A DNA stretch of 64,000 nt from Enterococcus florum (GTDB lineage Bacteria; Bacillota; Bacilli; Lactobacillales; Enterococcaceae): the NCBI RefSeq assembly GCF_004309355.1, contig NZ_BJCC01000010.1, positions 148,402 through 212,401 on the forward strand, in the 5' to 3' direction. Position 1 is the first letter of the stretch, and the number at the start of each line of letters is the position of its first letter. This document shows positions 25,717 to 34,535 of this stretch, one piece after another. The notes below the pieces were generated by a model. It saw nothing but the letters and a program-made list of their open reading frames with translations. It was not told the origin of the DNA and made no database searches. A program made the translations under genes and the position numbers.

Positions 25717-27045
25717 ATGAATATTTTAATTGGGATGTTATTGATTCTTTCTTTTGCAGGAATGGTTACATATTGTATCAAAGGGCACAATTTGATGATC
25801 GGCTTCTTCATTATGGCAACGATCTGGACCTTCTTGCCGATCATCGGCAACCTGTTATCGCCGAATGCGGCGTTTGATGGGTTGACGATCCACGATATGC
25901 TGAAGCAGGTTTACCAGACTGCGCCAGAAAAATACGGTGCTTCCGTCATGAATATCTTCTTGGGAGCATTTTTTGGGCGTATTCTATTGGACACAGGCAT
26001 TGCAGCCACCATTATTCGAAAAAGCGTGGAGCTTGGCGGGGACAACCCTGCAGTCATCTTGGCAATCGTGAATCTGATCAGCGGCTTCATTTTTACTTCG
26101 ATGACAGGTGGAGGCTCGGTGATTGCGATTGCGGTCATCGTTCTGCCGATCCTCTTTTCGATCGGAATTCCCAAAGTGATTGGTTTCTTTTCTTTTACAG
26201 GATCCGTTGCAGCAGGAATCTTTTTAAATCCAATCAACTTTGGACAATACTCGGCCTTTTTCCTTAACTCAAAAGGCGGAGTAGAATATACCTACAATGA
26301 TTATTTTCCGTTTGGTATTTTGGCATTTGCAGTGATGATTACCGTCGTGTCGATCGCTTCTATGTTCTATTTGAAAATGGAAAATCTGACCTATTCATGG
26401 GCAGCGACAAAAAAAACGGAGGTCGTTGATGCACCAGGAATTTCGTTAATCACGCCTTTTTTACCTGTTGTAGGAGTGATCGTGTTTAAATTACCAGTGA
26501 TTCTTTGCTTTATTCTCGCTAGTTTATATGGACTAGGCGTCTGTGGTGGATTGAAAGGCAGCTTTAGAGACATTTGCCGGACGATTTCCAGAATCTTCAC
26601 TGAAGGAGTAAAGGACATGTCCGCTCTGATCGCTTTCTGGATCACACTGGCCATGTTCAACGATGCAGCAGTCTATGCAGCTCCTTATTTTCAAGAGATC
26701 ATTGGTGGTTTAATTCCTCAATCGCCTTTGGCATTGTGCATTTTGTTTGGTGTTTTGGCTCCTTTGACTTGGTTTAAGGGTCCGCTATCATTGATTGGAT
26801 CAGGAGCCGCCTTATTGGCAGTGGTTAGTCAGACGACGAATTACCCAACAACATTCCTGTATCCATTGTTTGCCTCTGTTTTGATCGGGATGGCTCACTT
26901 TGATATCACAATCTCTTGGAATGCTTGGGGATTGGGCTTCAACCGAATCAAGAGTGTGGACTATATGAAGATCGCCTTAATCCCTGGAACAGTGGTTGCG
27001 CTGATTTTGGAAATTGCCAACTTTTTCCTCAACAATCCAATATAG
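25717..27045 (+). CDS. Ion-transporter-superfamily permease (GntP/citrate-transporter-like)
   Basis: 442 aa with ~12 hydrophobic segments. Helix-break motifs include NIFLGAFFGRILLDTGIA in the first half and SMTGGGSVIAIAV in the re-entrant region, reminiscent of GntP/Dcu/CitM-type carriers of organic acids. The substrate is unknown. It heads the second unit of the island and is followed 27 bases later by the HyuA-like gene, so its cargo may be the substrate of that pathway. The ribosome site is AGGGGG. Confidence 0.65.
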   Translation: MNILIGMLLILSFAGMVTYCIKGHNLMIGFFIMATIWTFLPIIGNLLSPNAAFDGLTIHDMLKQVYQTAPEKYGASVMNIFLGAFFGRILLDTGIAATIIRKSVELGGDNPAVILAIVNLISGFIFTSMTGGGSVIAIAVIVLPILFSIGIPKVIGFFSFTGSVAAGIFLNPINFGQYSAFFLNSKGGVEYTYNDYFPFGILAFAVMITVVSIASMFYLKMENLTYSWAATKKTEVVDAPGISLITPFLPVVGVIVFKLPVILCFILASLYGLGVCGGLKGSFRDICRTISRIFTEGVKDMSALIAFWITLAMFNDAAVYAAPYFQEIIGGLIPQSPLALCILFGVLAPLTWFKGPLSLIGSGAALLAVVSQTTNYPTTFLYPLFASVLIGMAHFDITISWNAWGLGFNRIKSVDYMKIALIPGTVVALILEIANFFLNNPI

Positions 27046-27072
27046 ATTTTAAGAAGTAAGGAGAATTTCAAC

Positions 27073-29196
27073 ATGAAACGACGTGTTCGAATTGGAATAG
27101 ACGTTGGCGGTACCCATACAAAAGCAGTGGCTATCGACAATGACACACAAGAAATTATCGGAAAATCATCCGTCAAAACCACCCATGATAATGAAAAGGG
27201 TGTTGCAGAAGGGGTGGTTAACTCCTTTCTGAAGTGTTTATCAGAATTCAACATTGCTCCTGACGAGGTGGTCTTCGTCGCCCACAGTACAACACAGGCA
27301 ACGAACGCTCTATTGGAAGGCGACGTAGCTAAAATTGGCATCATCAGTACGGCTCGTGCGGGGATCGAAGGCTGGCTGGCACGTCCGCAGACAAACTTAA
27401 AGGATATTGATTTAGGGACCGGCAGAAGCATCTATGTGACCTCACGGTTTGTTTCGCAAAAGCATCTCGATGAAGCGACGATATCGAAGACGATTGACGA
27501 GCTGTTGGCAGAAGGCATCGATGTACTTGTCGCCTCCGCAGCCTTTGGGGTCGACAATTTATCCTACGAGGAAAAAATTGCAGAGATTGGACGAAAAAAG
27601 GGCGTACAGGTGACTTTGGCTTCAGAAATGACGAAGCTTTATGGCCTTTCTAGGCGTACACGAACGGCGACGATCAATGCATCGATTTTGCCGAAAATGT
27701 TGGAAACAGCGAATTCGACAGAAGCGAGTGTTCGTTCATCAGGTGTAGATGTTCCCTTAATGATCATGCGCGGCGACGGCGGTTTGATGGACGTAGTAGA
27801 AATGAAGAAACGACCTGTGTTGACGATGCTTTCAGGTCCGGCGGCTAGTGTAATGGGCGCATTGATGTATTTAAGAACGTCAAACGGCATTTATTTTGAA
27901 GTAGGCGGCACCTCCACCAACCTTGGAGTAATCAAAAATGGCCGTCCAGTCATCGATTATTCAGAGATCTCCGGACATAAAACCTATGTGAATTCGCTGG
28001 ATGTTCGCGTGTTGGGTGTAGCTGGCGGCAGTATGATCCGTGTCAGCAAAAACGGTGTCAAAGATGTAGGGCCGCGAAGTGCGCATATTGCTGGGTTAGA
28101 GTATGCCGTTTACACACCTGAAGAAGAGATCGTTGATCCTAAGCTGGAGCTTTTTGCTCCCAAAGAAGGCGATCCGGAAGATTATGTCGCGATTCGCTTA
28201 GCTAGCGGGAAAGCAGTCACCATTACGAATTCCTGTGCGGCCAACGTATTAGGCTATGTGACCAGCGAAGACTTTTCGTATGGCCATGTCGAATCGGCAA
28301 AAAAAGCCATGCAGCCGCTTGCGGAATATTTAGGAATCTCCGTGGAGGAAGTGGCCCGCCAAATACTGAATAAAGCCGTTGAGAAAATCGAACCCGTCAT
28401 CCAATCGCTCGCCCGAAAATACCAGTTGGAGAGCAACCAAATGACACTGGTAGGTGTTGGCGGCGGAGTGGCATCCTTGATCAAGTACACAGCAGAGCGC
28501 ATGGCCTTGAATTACAAAATCCCTGAAAATGCTGAAGTGATTTCCTCGATCGGAGTTGCTCTAGCAGCTGTTCAGGACGTGGTTGAACGGATCGTTCCCA
28601 GCCCAACTAAGTCGGACATTCAAGCCATCAAACGGGAAGTAACCGATATGGCGATCGAAAGTGGAGCGACTGAAGATAGTGTCGAGGTCCATATCGAAAT
28701 TGATCCGCAAACTCAGAAAATCACTGCACGGGCTTCTGGGTCCACTGCAGCACAGGCAACTGAATTGCAAAGTGCGGCAACGCCAGAAGAAGCCCGTTCG
28801 ATAGCCGAACAGGACTTTCGTTTGCCTTCTGAGCAAGTAGATTTGATCGAAAAAACGGACAATTTTTATATTTTCGGTGCTTCTTCAGCAAAAACCGGTG
28901 ATGCGATTCGCGTGATCGATAAAAAAGGGTTCATTCGTGTACAGCGAGCCCATGCGAAGGTGGTTCGTACATCGATCCAAAACTATTTGGAACAGGTCAC
29001 TCAATTGTGGGAAAGCATGGCGAATTACCAAAGTGATTTGATTATCCGCCCGGATTTTTATTTCTGTGTAGGCCCGCGTTTGCTGGACTTTGCCAGTACA
29101 GATTTCACACAATTGACGATGCTGATCGATATTGAAATGAGTGAGATCGTCGGCACCGAAGAAATCATCGTTATTGCAGCAAATCGCTTCAAGTAA
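27073..29196 (+). CDS. Hydantoinase/oxoprolinase (HyuA-like) ATPase family protein
   Basis: 707 aa. The N-terminal ASKHA-fold nucleotide site is clear: RIGIDVGGTHTKAVAID, then AHSTTQATNALLEGD, a central SGPAASVMGAL and YFEVGGTSTNLG, and a C-terminal VGVGGGVASLI. Known HyuA/OplA enzymes couple ATP hydrolysis to opening of cyclic amides (5-oxoproline, hydantoins) or carboxylate ketones (acetone carboxylase). The HyuB-type partner is absent here, and the ~200 residues after position 510 are not obviously HyuB. The substrate is therefore unknown. Co-transcribed with the permease before it and the HExxH gene after it. Confidence 0.75.
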   Translation: MKRRVRIGIDVGGTHTKAVAIDNDTQEIIGKSSVKTTHDNEKGVAEGVVNSFLKCLSEFNIAPDEVVFVAHSTTQATNALLEGDVAKIGIISTARAGIEGWLARPQTNLKDIDLGTGRSIYVTSRFVSQKHLDEATISKTIDELLAEGIDVLVASAAFGVDNLSYEEKIAEIGRKKGVQVTLASEMTKLYGLSRRTRTATINASILPKMLETANSTEASVRSSGVDVPLMIMRGDGGLMDVVEMKKRPVLTMLSGPAASVMGALMYLRTSNGIYFEVGGTSTNLGVIKNGRPVIDYSEISGHKTYVNSLDVRVLGVAGGSMIRVSKNGVKDVGPRSAHIAGLEYAVYTPEEEIVDPKLELFAPKEGDPEDYVAIRLASGKAVTITNSCAANVLGYVTSEDFSYGHVESAKKAMQPLAEYLGISVEEVARQILNKAVEKIEPVIQSLARKYQLESNQMTLVGVGGGVASLIKYTAERMALNYKIPENAEVISSIGVALAAVQDVVERIVPSPTKSDIQAIKREVTDMAIESGATEDSVEVHIEIDPQTQKITARASGSTAAQATELQSAATPEEARSIAEQDFRLPSEQVDLIEKTDNFYIFGASSAKTGDAIRVIDKKGFIRVQRAHAKVVRTSIQNYLEQVTQLWESMANYQSDLIIRPDFYFCVGPRLLDFASTDFTQLTMLIDIEMSEIVGTEEIIVIAANRFK

Positions 29197-29219
29197 TAGA
29201 AAGAGTAAGGTTGAAAAAA

Positions 29220-29897
29220 ATGGCGGCTGAATCAGTAATCCAACAAATTTTAGGATTGAAGGGAAAAGATCCACAGTTTTTCGGCCGCTATTTGTTAAAG
29301 CAGGATTTTCTTGAACACAAGATTCCTGCGAATGAGCGTGCCGGTTTGATTAAGAAAGCTCTAGACTGTGGGCGAGCTGCGGCACAGACTTTTCAAGTGG
29401 ATTATCAGAGTATTCCCCAGTATCTCGAGGAACAACAGATAGCCATTCACTATTTTGAAGAAGTCTCTGCTGTGACTAAAAAGGATTACACGCTGGCAAG
29501 GATTACTTTGCCGGATCAGGTTTTTCTAAATCGAAGCTTGATCGATGCAGGAGAAGCATGGATCAAAGCAGAGACGCGGTTGCATTTTGTAACTGAGCAA
29601 ACGAGCATCGAAACTATTTTGATCGCGCATGAATTGTATCATTCGATCGAGACATGCAAAAAGCTGTATACAACACAAAAGCATCTGACCTATCGGGTAG
29701 GACCCTTCAAGAAGCATGCGCGGTTGCATAGTCTAAGCGAAATCGCAGCAACGGCATTCGTTCAGGAGCTTTACGGATTAGTCTTTTCGCCGTTATTGTT
29801 GAATCCCGTATTGATCTATCCAGTAGATCCACCGTTTGGAACAGAGATTCTGCAGCAGTTTTTCGCAGAAGATGTATCACGCAAACCTATGGATTAA
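29220..29897 (+). CDS. Putative zinc-dependent hydrolase with HExxH motif
   Basis: 225 aa, not recognised by family. The zincin signature IAHELYHSIE puts His137, Glu138 and His141 in an HExxH motif, with a plausible third ligand at Glu174 in HSLSEIAATAF, 33 residues later (gluzincin-like). There is no signal peptide, so it acts in the cytoplasm. Start at ATG 29220, 9 bases after GTAAGG; an in-frame TTG lies 9 bases upstream. It lies 23 bases after the HyuA-like gene, suggesting a shared function. Confidence 0.65.
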   Translation: MAAESVIQQILGLKGKDPQFFGRYLLKQDFLEHKIPANERAGLIKKALDCGRAAAQTFQVDYQSIPQYLEEQQIAIHYFEEVSAVTKKDYTLARITLPDQVFLNRSLIDAGEAWIKAETRLHFVTEQTSIETILIAHELYHSIETCKKLYTTQKHLTYRVGPFKKHARLHSLSEIAATAFVQELYGLVFSPLLLNPVLIYPVDPPFGTEILQQFFAEDVSRKPMD

Positions 29898-29979
29898 TCA
29901 AAAAAAGCAATTAGTTTAATTCCGAAGAGTAACGTATAGTTGAAGATAGAAGAATAATAGCAAAAGGGGCTAGGAAGCA

Positions 29980-30816
29980 ATGGAAAAAACATGGTTAGAT
30001 TTAGCTGGTGACGTGGTCATTATCACAGGGGCACTAGGAGGAATGGGACGTAAGATCGCCAACGATTTTGCTGAGCAAGGTGCCAAATTGGCATTAGTTG
30101 ATTTAAACGAGGAAGCAACAGAAAGCTATGCGAAAGAGCTTGCGAGCACGTACGGTGTAGAAGCTAAAGGATATGCCTGCAATTCAACAGTGGAAGAGCA
30201 GGTAGACGGTTTGGCAAAAGCAGTTAAGGCGGATTTCGGTCGAATCGATGTATTGGTACAAACTGCAGCGATCCTTACATTCAGTCCACTGGAAGATCTT
30301 GCGTTAGATGAATGGAAGCGTACAATCGATGTGAATCTGAACGGTTATTTCCTGGTTTCACAACGGGTGGGCCGCGTAATGATTGAACAGCAATCTGGAC
30401 GCATGGTCCATATCTCAACGATCGCTTCGATCGCGCCGGAGACCTACTCCGGTGCTTACAGCCCAAGTAAGGCCGGCGTGAACATGTTGTCTAAGATGAT
30501 CGCTGGAGAATGGGGACAATACGGCGTACGCAGCAACTGCGTCTTGCCTTGTTTCGTGAAAACACCATTGTCTACGAAATTCTATGAGGATGAAGAAGTA
30601 GAAGAAGGCAGAAGAAGAATGACTGCCAACCGTCGTATCGGTGAAGTGCAGGACATTGCCAATGCAGTTCTTTATCTTGCCAGCAAACGTTCAGACTATA
30701 CAAATGGTCACGAATTACGCGTAGAAGGCGGCTTTGGCAACATGATCGGAGATTTGGTGCCAAAACCAGGCGGACGCCGTCAATACGCCATCGACTCAAA
30801 GAAACCAAAAAATTAA
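29980..30816 (+). CDS. Short-chain dehydrogenase/reductase (SDR)
   Basis: 278 aa classical SDR. The NAD(P) motif TGALGGMG is at residues ~17-24, and NAG-like QTAA is replaced from the usual NNAG. Catalytic Ser is in ISTIAS and Tyr/Lys in YSPSK. The terminal RVEGGFGN is typical. The acidic residue after beta-2 (LVDLNEE) favours NAD. Last gene of the island, 82 bases after the HExxH gene, possibly with its own promoter, and closed by a strong terminator. The substrate is unknown; a cyclitol or hydroxy acid would fit. Confidence 0.85.
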   Translation: MEKTWLDLAGDVVIITGALGGMGRKIANDFAEQGAKLALVDLNEEATESYAKELASTYGVEAKGYACNSTVEEQVDGLAKAVKADFGRIDVLVQTAAILTFSPLEDLALDEWKRTIDVNLNGYFLVSQRVGRVMIEQQSGRMVHISTIASIAPETYSGAYSPSKAGVNMLSKMIAGEWGQYGVRSNCVLPCFVKTPLSTKFYEDEEVEEGRRRMTANRRIGEVQDIANAVLYLASKRSDYTNGHELRVEGGFGNMIGDLVPKPGGRRQYAIDSKKPKN

Positions 30817-30820
30817 GTCA

Positions 30821-30860
30821 AAAAAGAGATTGAAGCGAACGAGGCTTCAATCTCTTTTTT
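30821..30860. terminator. Bidirectional terminator between SDR and pepO
   Basis: 16-bp stem AAAAAGAGATTGAAGC (30821-30836) / GCTTCAATCTCTTTTT (30844-30859) with a 7-base loop; T-runs on both strands. Confidence 0.9.
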
Positions 30861-32768
30861 TTACCAAATATGCACGCGTTTTTCTGGAGCAAGGTACATT
30901 GCATCCTGCTCAGTGATGTCGAAGATTTGGTAAAAATCATCGATATTTTTAACTTGTACATTAGCCCTTAATTGGTTTGGTGCGTGAACATCTACCGACA
31001 AAAGCAGCTGGGCATATTCTGGACGGGCCTTCATCCGCCAGATCGTAGCCCAATTGATGAAGAAAGCAGCTAAATCAACATCTGCTTCTCGTTTGGCTGC
31101 TTCTAAGGCACAGCTCAAACCGCCAGCATCCGCAATGTTCTCTGACACGGTAAGCTTCCCGTTGACCGTACCGCCAGCAATTTCCAGTCCATCAAATTGT
31201 TGAATCATCTCTTCTGCCAGTTTTTTAAACTGCTGCTGATCGGTCTCTGTCCACCAATTGTTCAGATTGCCGTATTCATCAAACAAGGCTCCATTGTTAT
31301 CAAAGGCGTGAGAGATCTCGTGGGCGATCACGGCACCGATCCCGCCGTAGTTGGCACTCTTTGATTGTTTCAGACTGTAAAAAGGCGCCTGCAAAATTGC
31401 TGCCGGAAATACAATAATGTTTCGAAATGGATGGTAGTAGGCGTTAACCGTATCAGCACTCATTTCCCACTCGTCGCGATCCACTTCTTTATTCCATTTT
31501 TTAAATTCATCTTCCCGAGACAATCGGCTAAAATGCAATGCGTTGGAAAGCAGGGTGCCTCCATCTTCAGCGGAAACAACGTTAAACTGTGTATAGATAG
31601 CCGGAATCTTGTCTGGATAGCCGACATGGATCCCTAAGGTGTTCAATTTCAAAATTGCTTTTTCTCGAGTTTCATCGCTCAGCCAGCGATTTGCGGCCAG
31701 CCGTTCTTGATAGACAACGATCATCGTCTCGACCATTTTCCGAACATCCTTTTTGGCCTGCTCACCAAAATAGTTCTTGCCGTAATAATCGCCGACGACC
31801 TGGCTGAAACGGCCAGAAGCTAAATAGAAAGCCGCCTTTTTCTGTGGCCGTGCTTCAGGTGCTCCAGATAAGGCACGGTTGTATATCCCGCCAGCTTGGC
31901 GGAACTCTTCACTTAGATACCCAGTCAGCGAGTTCAAGGTCATCACCATCATCCAGCTTTTCATTAGTGAGAAAGTCTCAGGATTAACAAATGCATCCAT
32001 CTGCTCGAAATAATTGGGCTCAGTAACGATGATTTTCTCAGGCTGCGCTCCGATCAGATCCTGCAGCAGTTTCTTCAATGCAAGGTGTGTACTGTGTTGG
32101 ACAAACTCTTCAGCGCTTTGAGGATTGTACATCTTACTGTAATCCGCACTTTCCTCGGCACTTTTCACAAGAGGGGCCAATAATTGGTCAAAACGAAGAG
32201 CTTCCTCTGTGTATGCTTTTGCCTTCTCCAAAGAGACACCAGCCAATTGGAACAGCTGTAAGGTCATATCACTAAAGATGTCTAGAAGTTGTTGGGCCTG
32301 CGGATGCCCTTCTGCATAATAGGTTTTGTCCGGCAAGATCAACCCCGGCGCACCAGCAAACAGTGCATTGATTTTGGTGTTTTTCATGTCCGCATCGATG
32401 TCTAGACCAAAAGGCAGCGGCATACCGGAAAGCAGCCAGTCTGAGAGCTGTTGATTCAGATCATCAAAGCTAGAAATGTCTTCAACCCGTTTCAATAAAG
32501 GCAGTAAGGGTTCTGCTCCATCCTGGTCGCGTTTTTCGTAATTTTGAGCAAGTGTGTAATAAGCGATATATTGCTTCATCAACTCATTCGGGATGGTTTC
32601 AGGGTGTTCCTTCATGTTGAGAGTGTCTTTGATCATGAGGTCATCGATCTCGTCCACCAAGTCTTGAAAACCGCCAGTTGCTGGCTTGTCAGCTGGAATG
32701 GCCGCCTGATCGATCCAGTCCCCATTGACGGCCGTGTATAAATCCTTTTTGAGCATTTCCTTGTTCAT
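30861..32768 (-). CDS. pepO: M13-family endopeptidase PepO
   Basis: 635 aa, neprilysin-like oligopeptidase of lactic acid bacteria, cytoplasmic (no signal peptide). The zinc site VIAHEISHAFD (HExxH) and the third ligand in ENIADAGG are intact, and the FNAYYHPFRN-like NAYYHP segment (Asn-Ala-Tyr substrate-binding motif) is present. The C-terminus VHIW matches the family end. It cleaves medium-size peptides for amino-acid supply. The ribosome site AAGGGGAATG precedes ATG 32768. Confidence 0.96.
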   Translation of the reverse strand: MNKEMLKKDLYTAVNGDWIDQAAIPADKPATGGFQDLVDEIDDLMIKDTLNMKEHPETIPNELMKQYIAYYTLAQNYEKRDQDGAEPLLPLLKRVEDISSFDDLNQQLSDWLLSGMPLPFGLDIDADMKNTKINALFAGAPGLILPDKTYYAEGHPQAQQLLDIFSDMTLQLFQLAGVSLEKAKAYTEEALRFDQLLAPLVKSAEESADYSKMYNPQSAEEFVQHSTHLALKKLLQDLIGAQPEKIIVTEPNYFEQMDAFVNPETFSLMKSWMMVMTLNSLTGYLSEEFRQAGGIYNRALSGAPEARPQKKAAFYLASGRFSQVVGDYYGKNYFGEQAKKDVRKMVETMIVVYQERLAANRWLSDETREKAILKLNTLGIHVGYPDKIPAIYTQFNVVSAEDGGTLLSNALHFSRLSREDEFKKWNKEVDRDEWEMSADTVNAYYHPFRNIIVFPAAILQAPFYSLKQSKSANYGGIGAVIAHEISHAFDNNGALFDEYGNLNNWWTETDQQQFKKLAEEMIQQFDGLEIAGGTVNGKLTVSENIADAGGLSCALEAAKREADVDLAAFFINWATIWRMKARPEYAQLLLSVDVHAPNQLRANVQVKNIDDFYQIFDITEQDAMYLAPEKRVHIW

Positions 32769-32849
32769 TCAATTCATTCCCCTTTCTTCCTTCTCTATTA
32801 TCATATAGACTAGAAGAATATACAAAAGAAATAGTCATAGGAGGAACAG

Positions 32850-33395
32850 ATGGATTATCCGATCAATCAGTGGGTATCCTTACCTGCGGAACGATTCAAA
32901 ACCTATCAGCATTGGAAGACACCAAGTGGTTTTTTGTGCGGCACCTATGCCAGCAGTGTGCTGTTAGCTTATTATCAAGATTATATCGATGAACAGATCC
33001 TGCCTGTGGATGTACGGCGGAAGGGAACGAGCAGCAATCGAACGATGATCCCTCAACTAAAGCCTTATCTGCAGCCGATTGATGCGCCCACGATGCCTGT
33101 TCAAATCAGTTTCGGTCTGTGCCGTTTTTTTGCTCATGTCAACAGTCCGTACCGCAGCCGATTTACCAGCGTCGGGGCTTGGCAGCGCGCGGTCAAACGA
33201 ATCTCTGAAGGCAAGCCCGTGATGGTCGGCGTTTTGAAGGTTCTCGGAAGCACCTATGGCAATCACTGGGTAGTCGCATATGGTTTTTACGAATCTGCTG
33301 CAGGCAAACGCTACTATAAGATCCATGACAATTGGGGGAATTATCAAAAAATCATTCCTGCTTCATGGGCAAACGGCACCATTTCATTTCCTTAA
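32850..33395 (+). CDS. C39-like cysteine peptidase domain protein
   Basis: 181 aa. Papain-like catalytic order is visible: Cys in SGFLCGTYASSVLLAYY, His in YGNHWVVAYGF and Asn/Asp in YKIHDNWGNY, as in the peptidase C39-like family (DUF3335/YvpB type). There is no signal peptide or membrane segment, and no ABC exporter or bacteriocin gene nearby. It is divergent from pepO; the start has AGGAGGAACAG. The substrate is unknown, and it could be a non-peptidase member. Confidence 0.7.
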   Translation: MDYPINQWVSLPAERFKTYQHWKTPSGFLCGTYASSVLLAYYQDYIDEQILPVDVRRKGTSSNRTMIPQLKPYLQPIDAPTMPVQISFGLCRFFAHVNSPYRSRFTSVGAWQRAVKRISEGKPVMVGVLKVLGSTYGNHWVVAYGFYESAAGKRYYKIHDNWGNYQKIIPASWANGTISFP

Positions 33396-33463
33396 AATAG
33401 TCATCAAGTTTATAAAAATATGTTAAACTATGGATACAGAATGCTTGGAGGGAAATCAACATC

Positions 33464-34438
33464 ATGACGGAACAAAATAGCGAGAAGAAATTTAAGATCT
33501 TTAGTCTAAATGGGAACCAGCCTTTAGCAGAAAAGATCGCTGCTGTTTGTGGTACAAAGTTAGGGAAGTCTACAGTCAAACAATTTAGCGATGGCGAGAT
33601 TGCTGTCAATGTCGAGGAGACCGTTCGGGGATATGATGTTTATTTGATCCAATCAACGAATGCACCGGTGAATGATCATTATCTAGAGCTTTTGATCATG
33701 ATTGATGCTATGAAACGTGCGAGTGCAAAAACGGTCAACGTCGTTTTACCTTATTACGGTTATGCAAGACAAGACCGAACGGCTAAGCCGCATGAACCGA
33801 TCACAGCAAAATTGATCGCCAATCTGCTTTCTGATGCGGGAGCAACTAGAGTGCTGACCCTCGATCTTCACACGGTCCAGGTACAAGGATTTTTTGATAT
33901 TCCGGTGGACAATCTATTTACGATGCCATTATTCGCCCATTATTATCGCGAAAAAGGCATGGTGGGAGACGATTATGTCGTCGTTTCACCGAAGAACAGC
34001 GGGGTACAGCGTGCGCGCAGCTTGTCTGAATACCTGGATACGACGATTGCAATCGTTGATTTGACGGAAGAGGGCAATCCAGAAAGCGGCTATGTCATTG
34101 GTGATGTTGAAGGCAAAACTTGCATCATGGTGGATGATATCTTGAATACCGGCCAAGTATTCAAAACGGCGGCGAAAACCTTGAAAAAGAGCGGTGCCAA
34201 AAAAGTCGTTGCTTGTGCTTCCCATGGGCTATTGTCTGATTCTGCGAAGCAATGTTTAGATAAAACAGACATTAAAGATATTTGTATCACGGATTCCGTC
34301 TTAACAGACGAAAGCCGTCATCCAAAGAATTTGACGATCATTACTTGCTCTGATTTGATGGGCGAGGCAGTGAAACGAATCCATGATAATCAGTCGGTTA
34401 GTCCATTATTTACGATAGAAAAAAAGGATTATGAATAA
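33464..34438 (+). CDS. Divergent ribose-phosphate pyrophosphokinase paralogue (Prs-like)
   Basis: 324 aa with clear PRPP-synthetase homology throughout ([43 protein letters not shown]). Canonical enzymes make PRPP from ribose 5-phosphate and ATP. Here the catalytic flexible loop that normally holds KRRP is replaced by [12 protein letters not shown], and the PRPP loop DDxxDTAGT reads DDILNTGQV, so key catalytic and ribose-phosphate residues are missing. It may be inactive or regulatory; a normal prs should exist elsewhere. Lactobacillales often carry such a second copy. The ribosome site is TTGGAGGG. Confidence 0.85.
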   Translation: MTEQNSEKKFKIFSLNGNQPLAEKIAAVCGTKLGKSTVKQFSDGEIAVNVEETVRGYDVYLIQSTNAPVNDHYLELLIMIDAMKRASAKTVNVVLPYYGYARQDRTAKPHEPITAKLIANLLSDAGATRVLTLDLHTVQVQGFFDIPVDNLFTMPLFAHYYREKGMVGDDYVVVSPKNSGVQRARSLSEYLDTTIAIVDLTEEGNPESGYVIGDVEGKTCIMVDDILNTGQVFKTAAKTLKKSGAKKVVACASHGLLSDSAKQCLDKTDIKDICITDSVLTDESRHPKNLTIITCSDLMGEAVKRIHDNQSVSPLFTIEKKDYE

Positions 34439-34448
34439 AAAACGGATA

Positions 34449-34474
34449 AAAGGGCATTGTGGTGTCCTTTTTTT
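34449..34474 (+). terminator. Terminator after the Prs paralogue
   Basis: 9-bp stem AAAGGGCAT (34449-34457) / GTGTCCTTT (34462-34470), T-run after. Confidence 0.7.
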
Positions 34475-34478
34475 GTTT

Positions 34479-34502
34479 ACAGCTGTCAACTTATGCTAGA
34501 AT
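34479..34502 (+). promoter_or_regulatory. Promoter of the cysteine desulfurase gene
   Basis: Extended -10: TG at 34494-34495 and TAGAAT at 34497-34502, with a TTGTTT -35 about 18 bases upstream. The predicted transcript start near 34509 falls too close to the first ATG (34512) and so favours the GTG start at 34536. Confidence 0.55.
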
Positions 34503-34535
34503 AAGCCTACTATGACTAAGAAAGGTTCGAGAAAA

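Noticed and set aside
34512..34535. ATG 34512 as the start of the NifS-like gene
   Set aside because: No ribosome site and it lies about 3 bases from the predicted transcript start; GTG 34536 has AAAGG and the family N-terminus.
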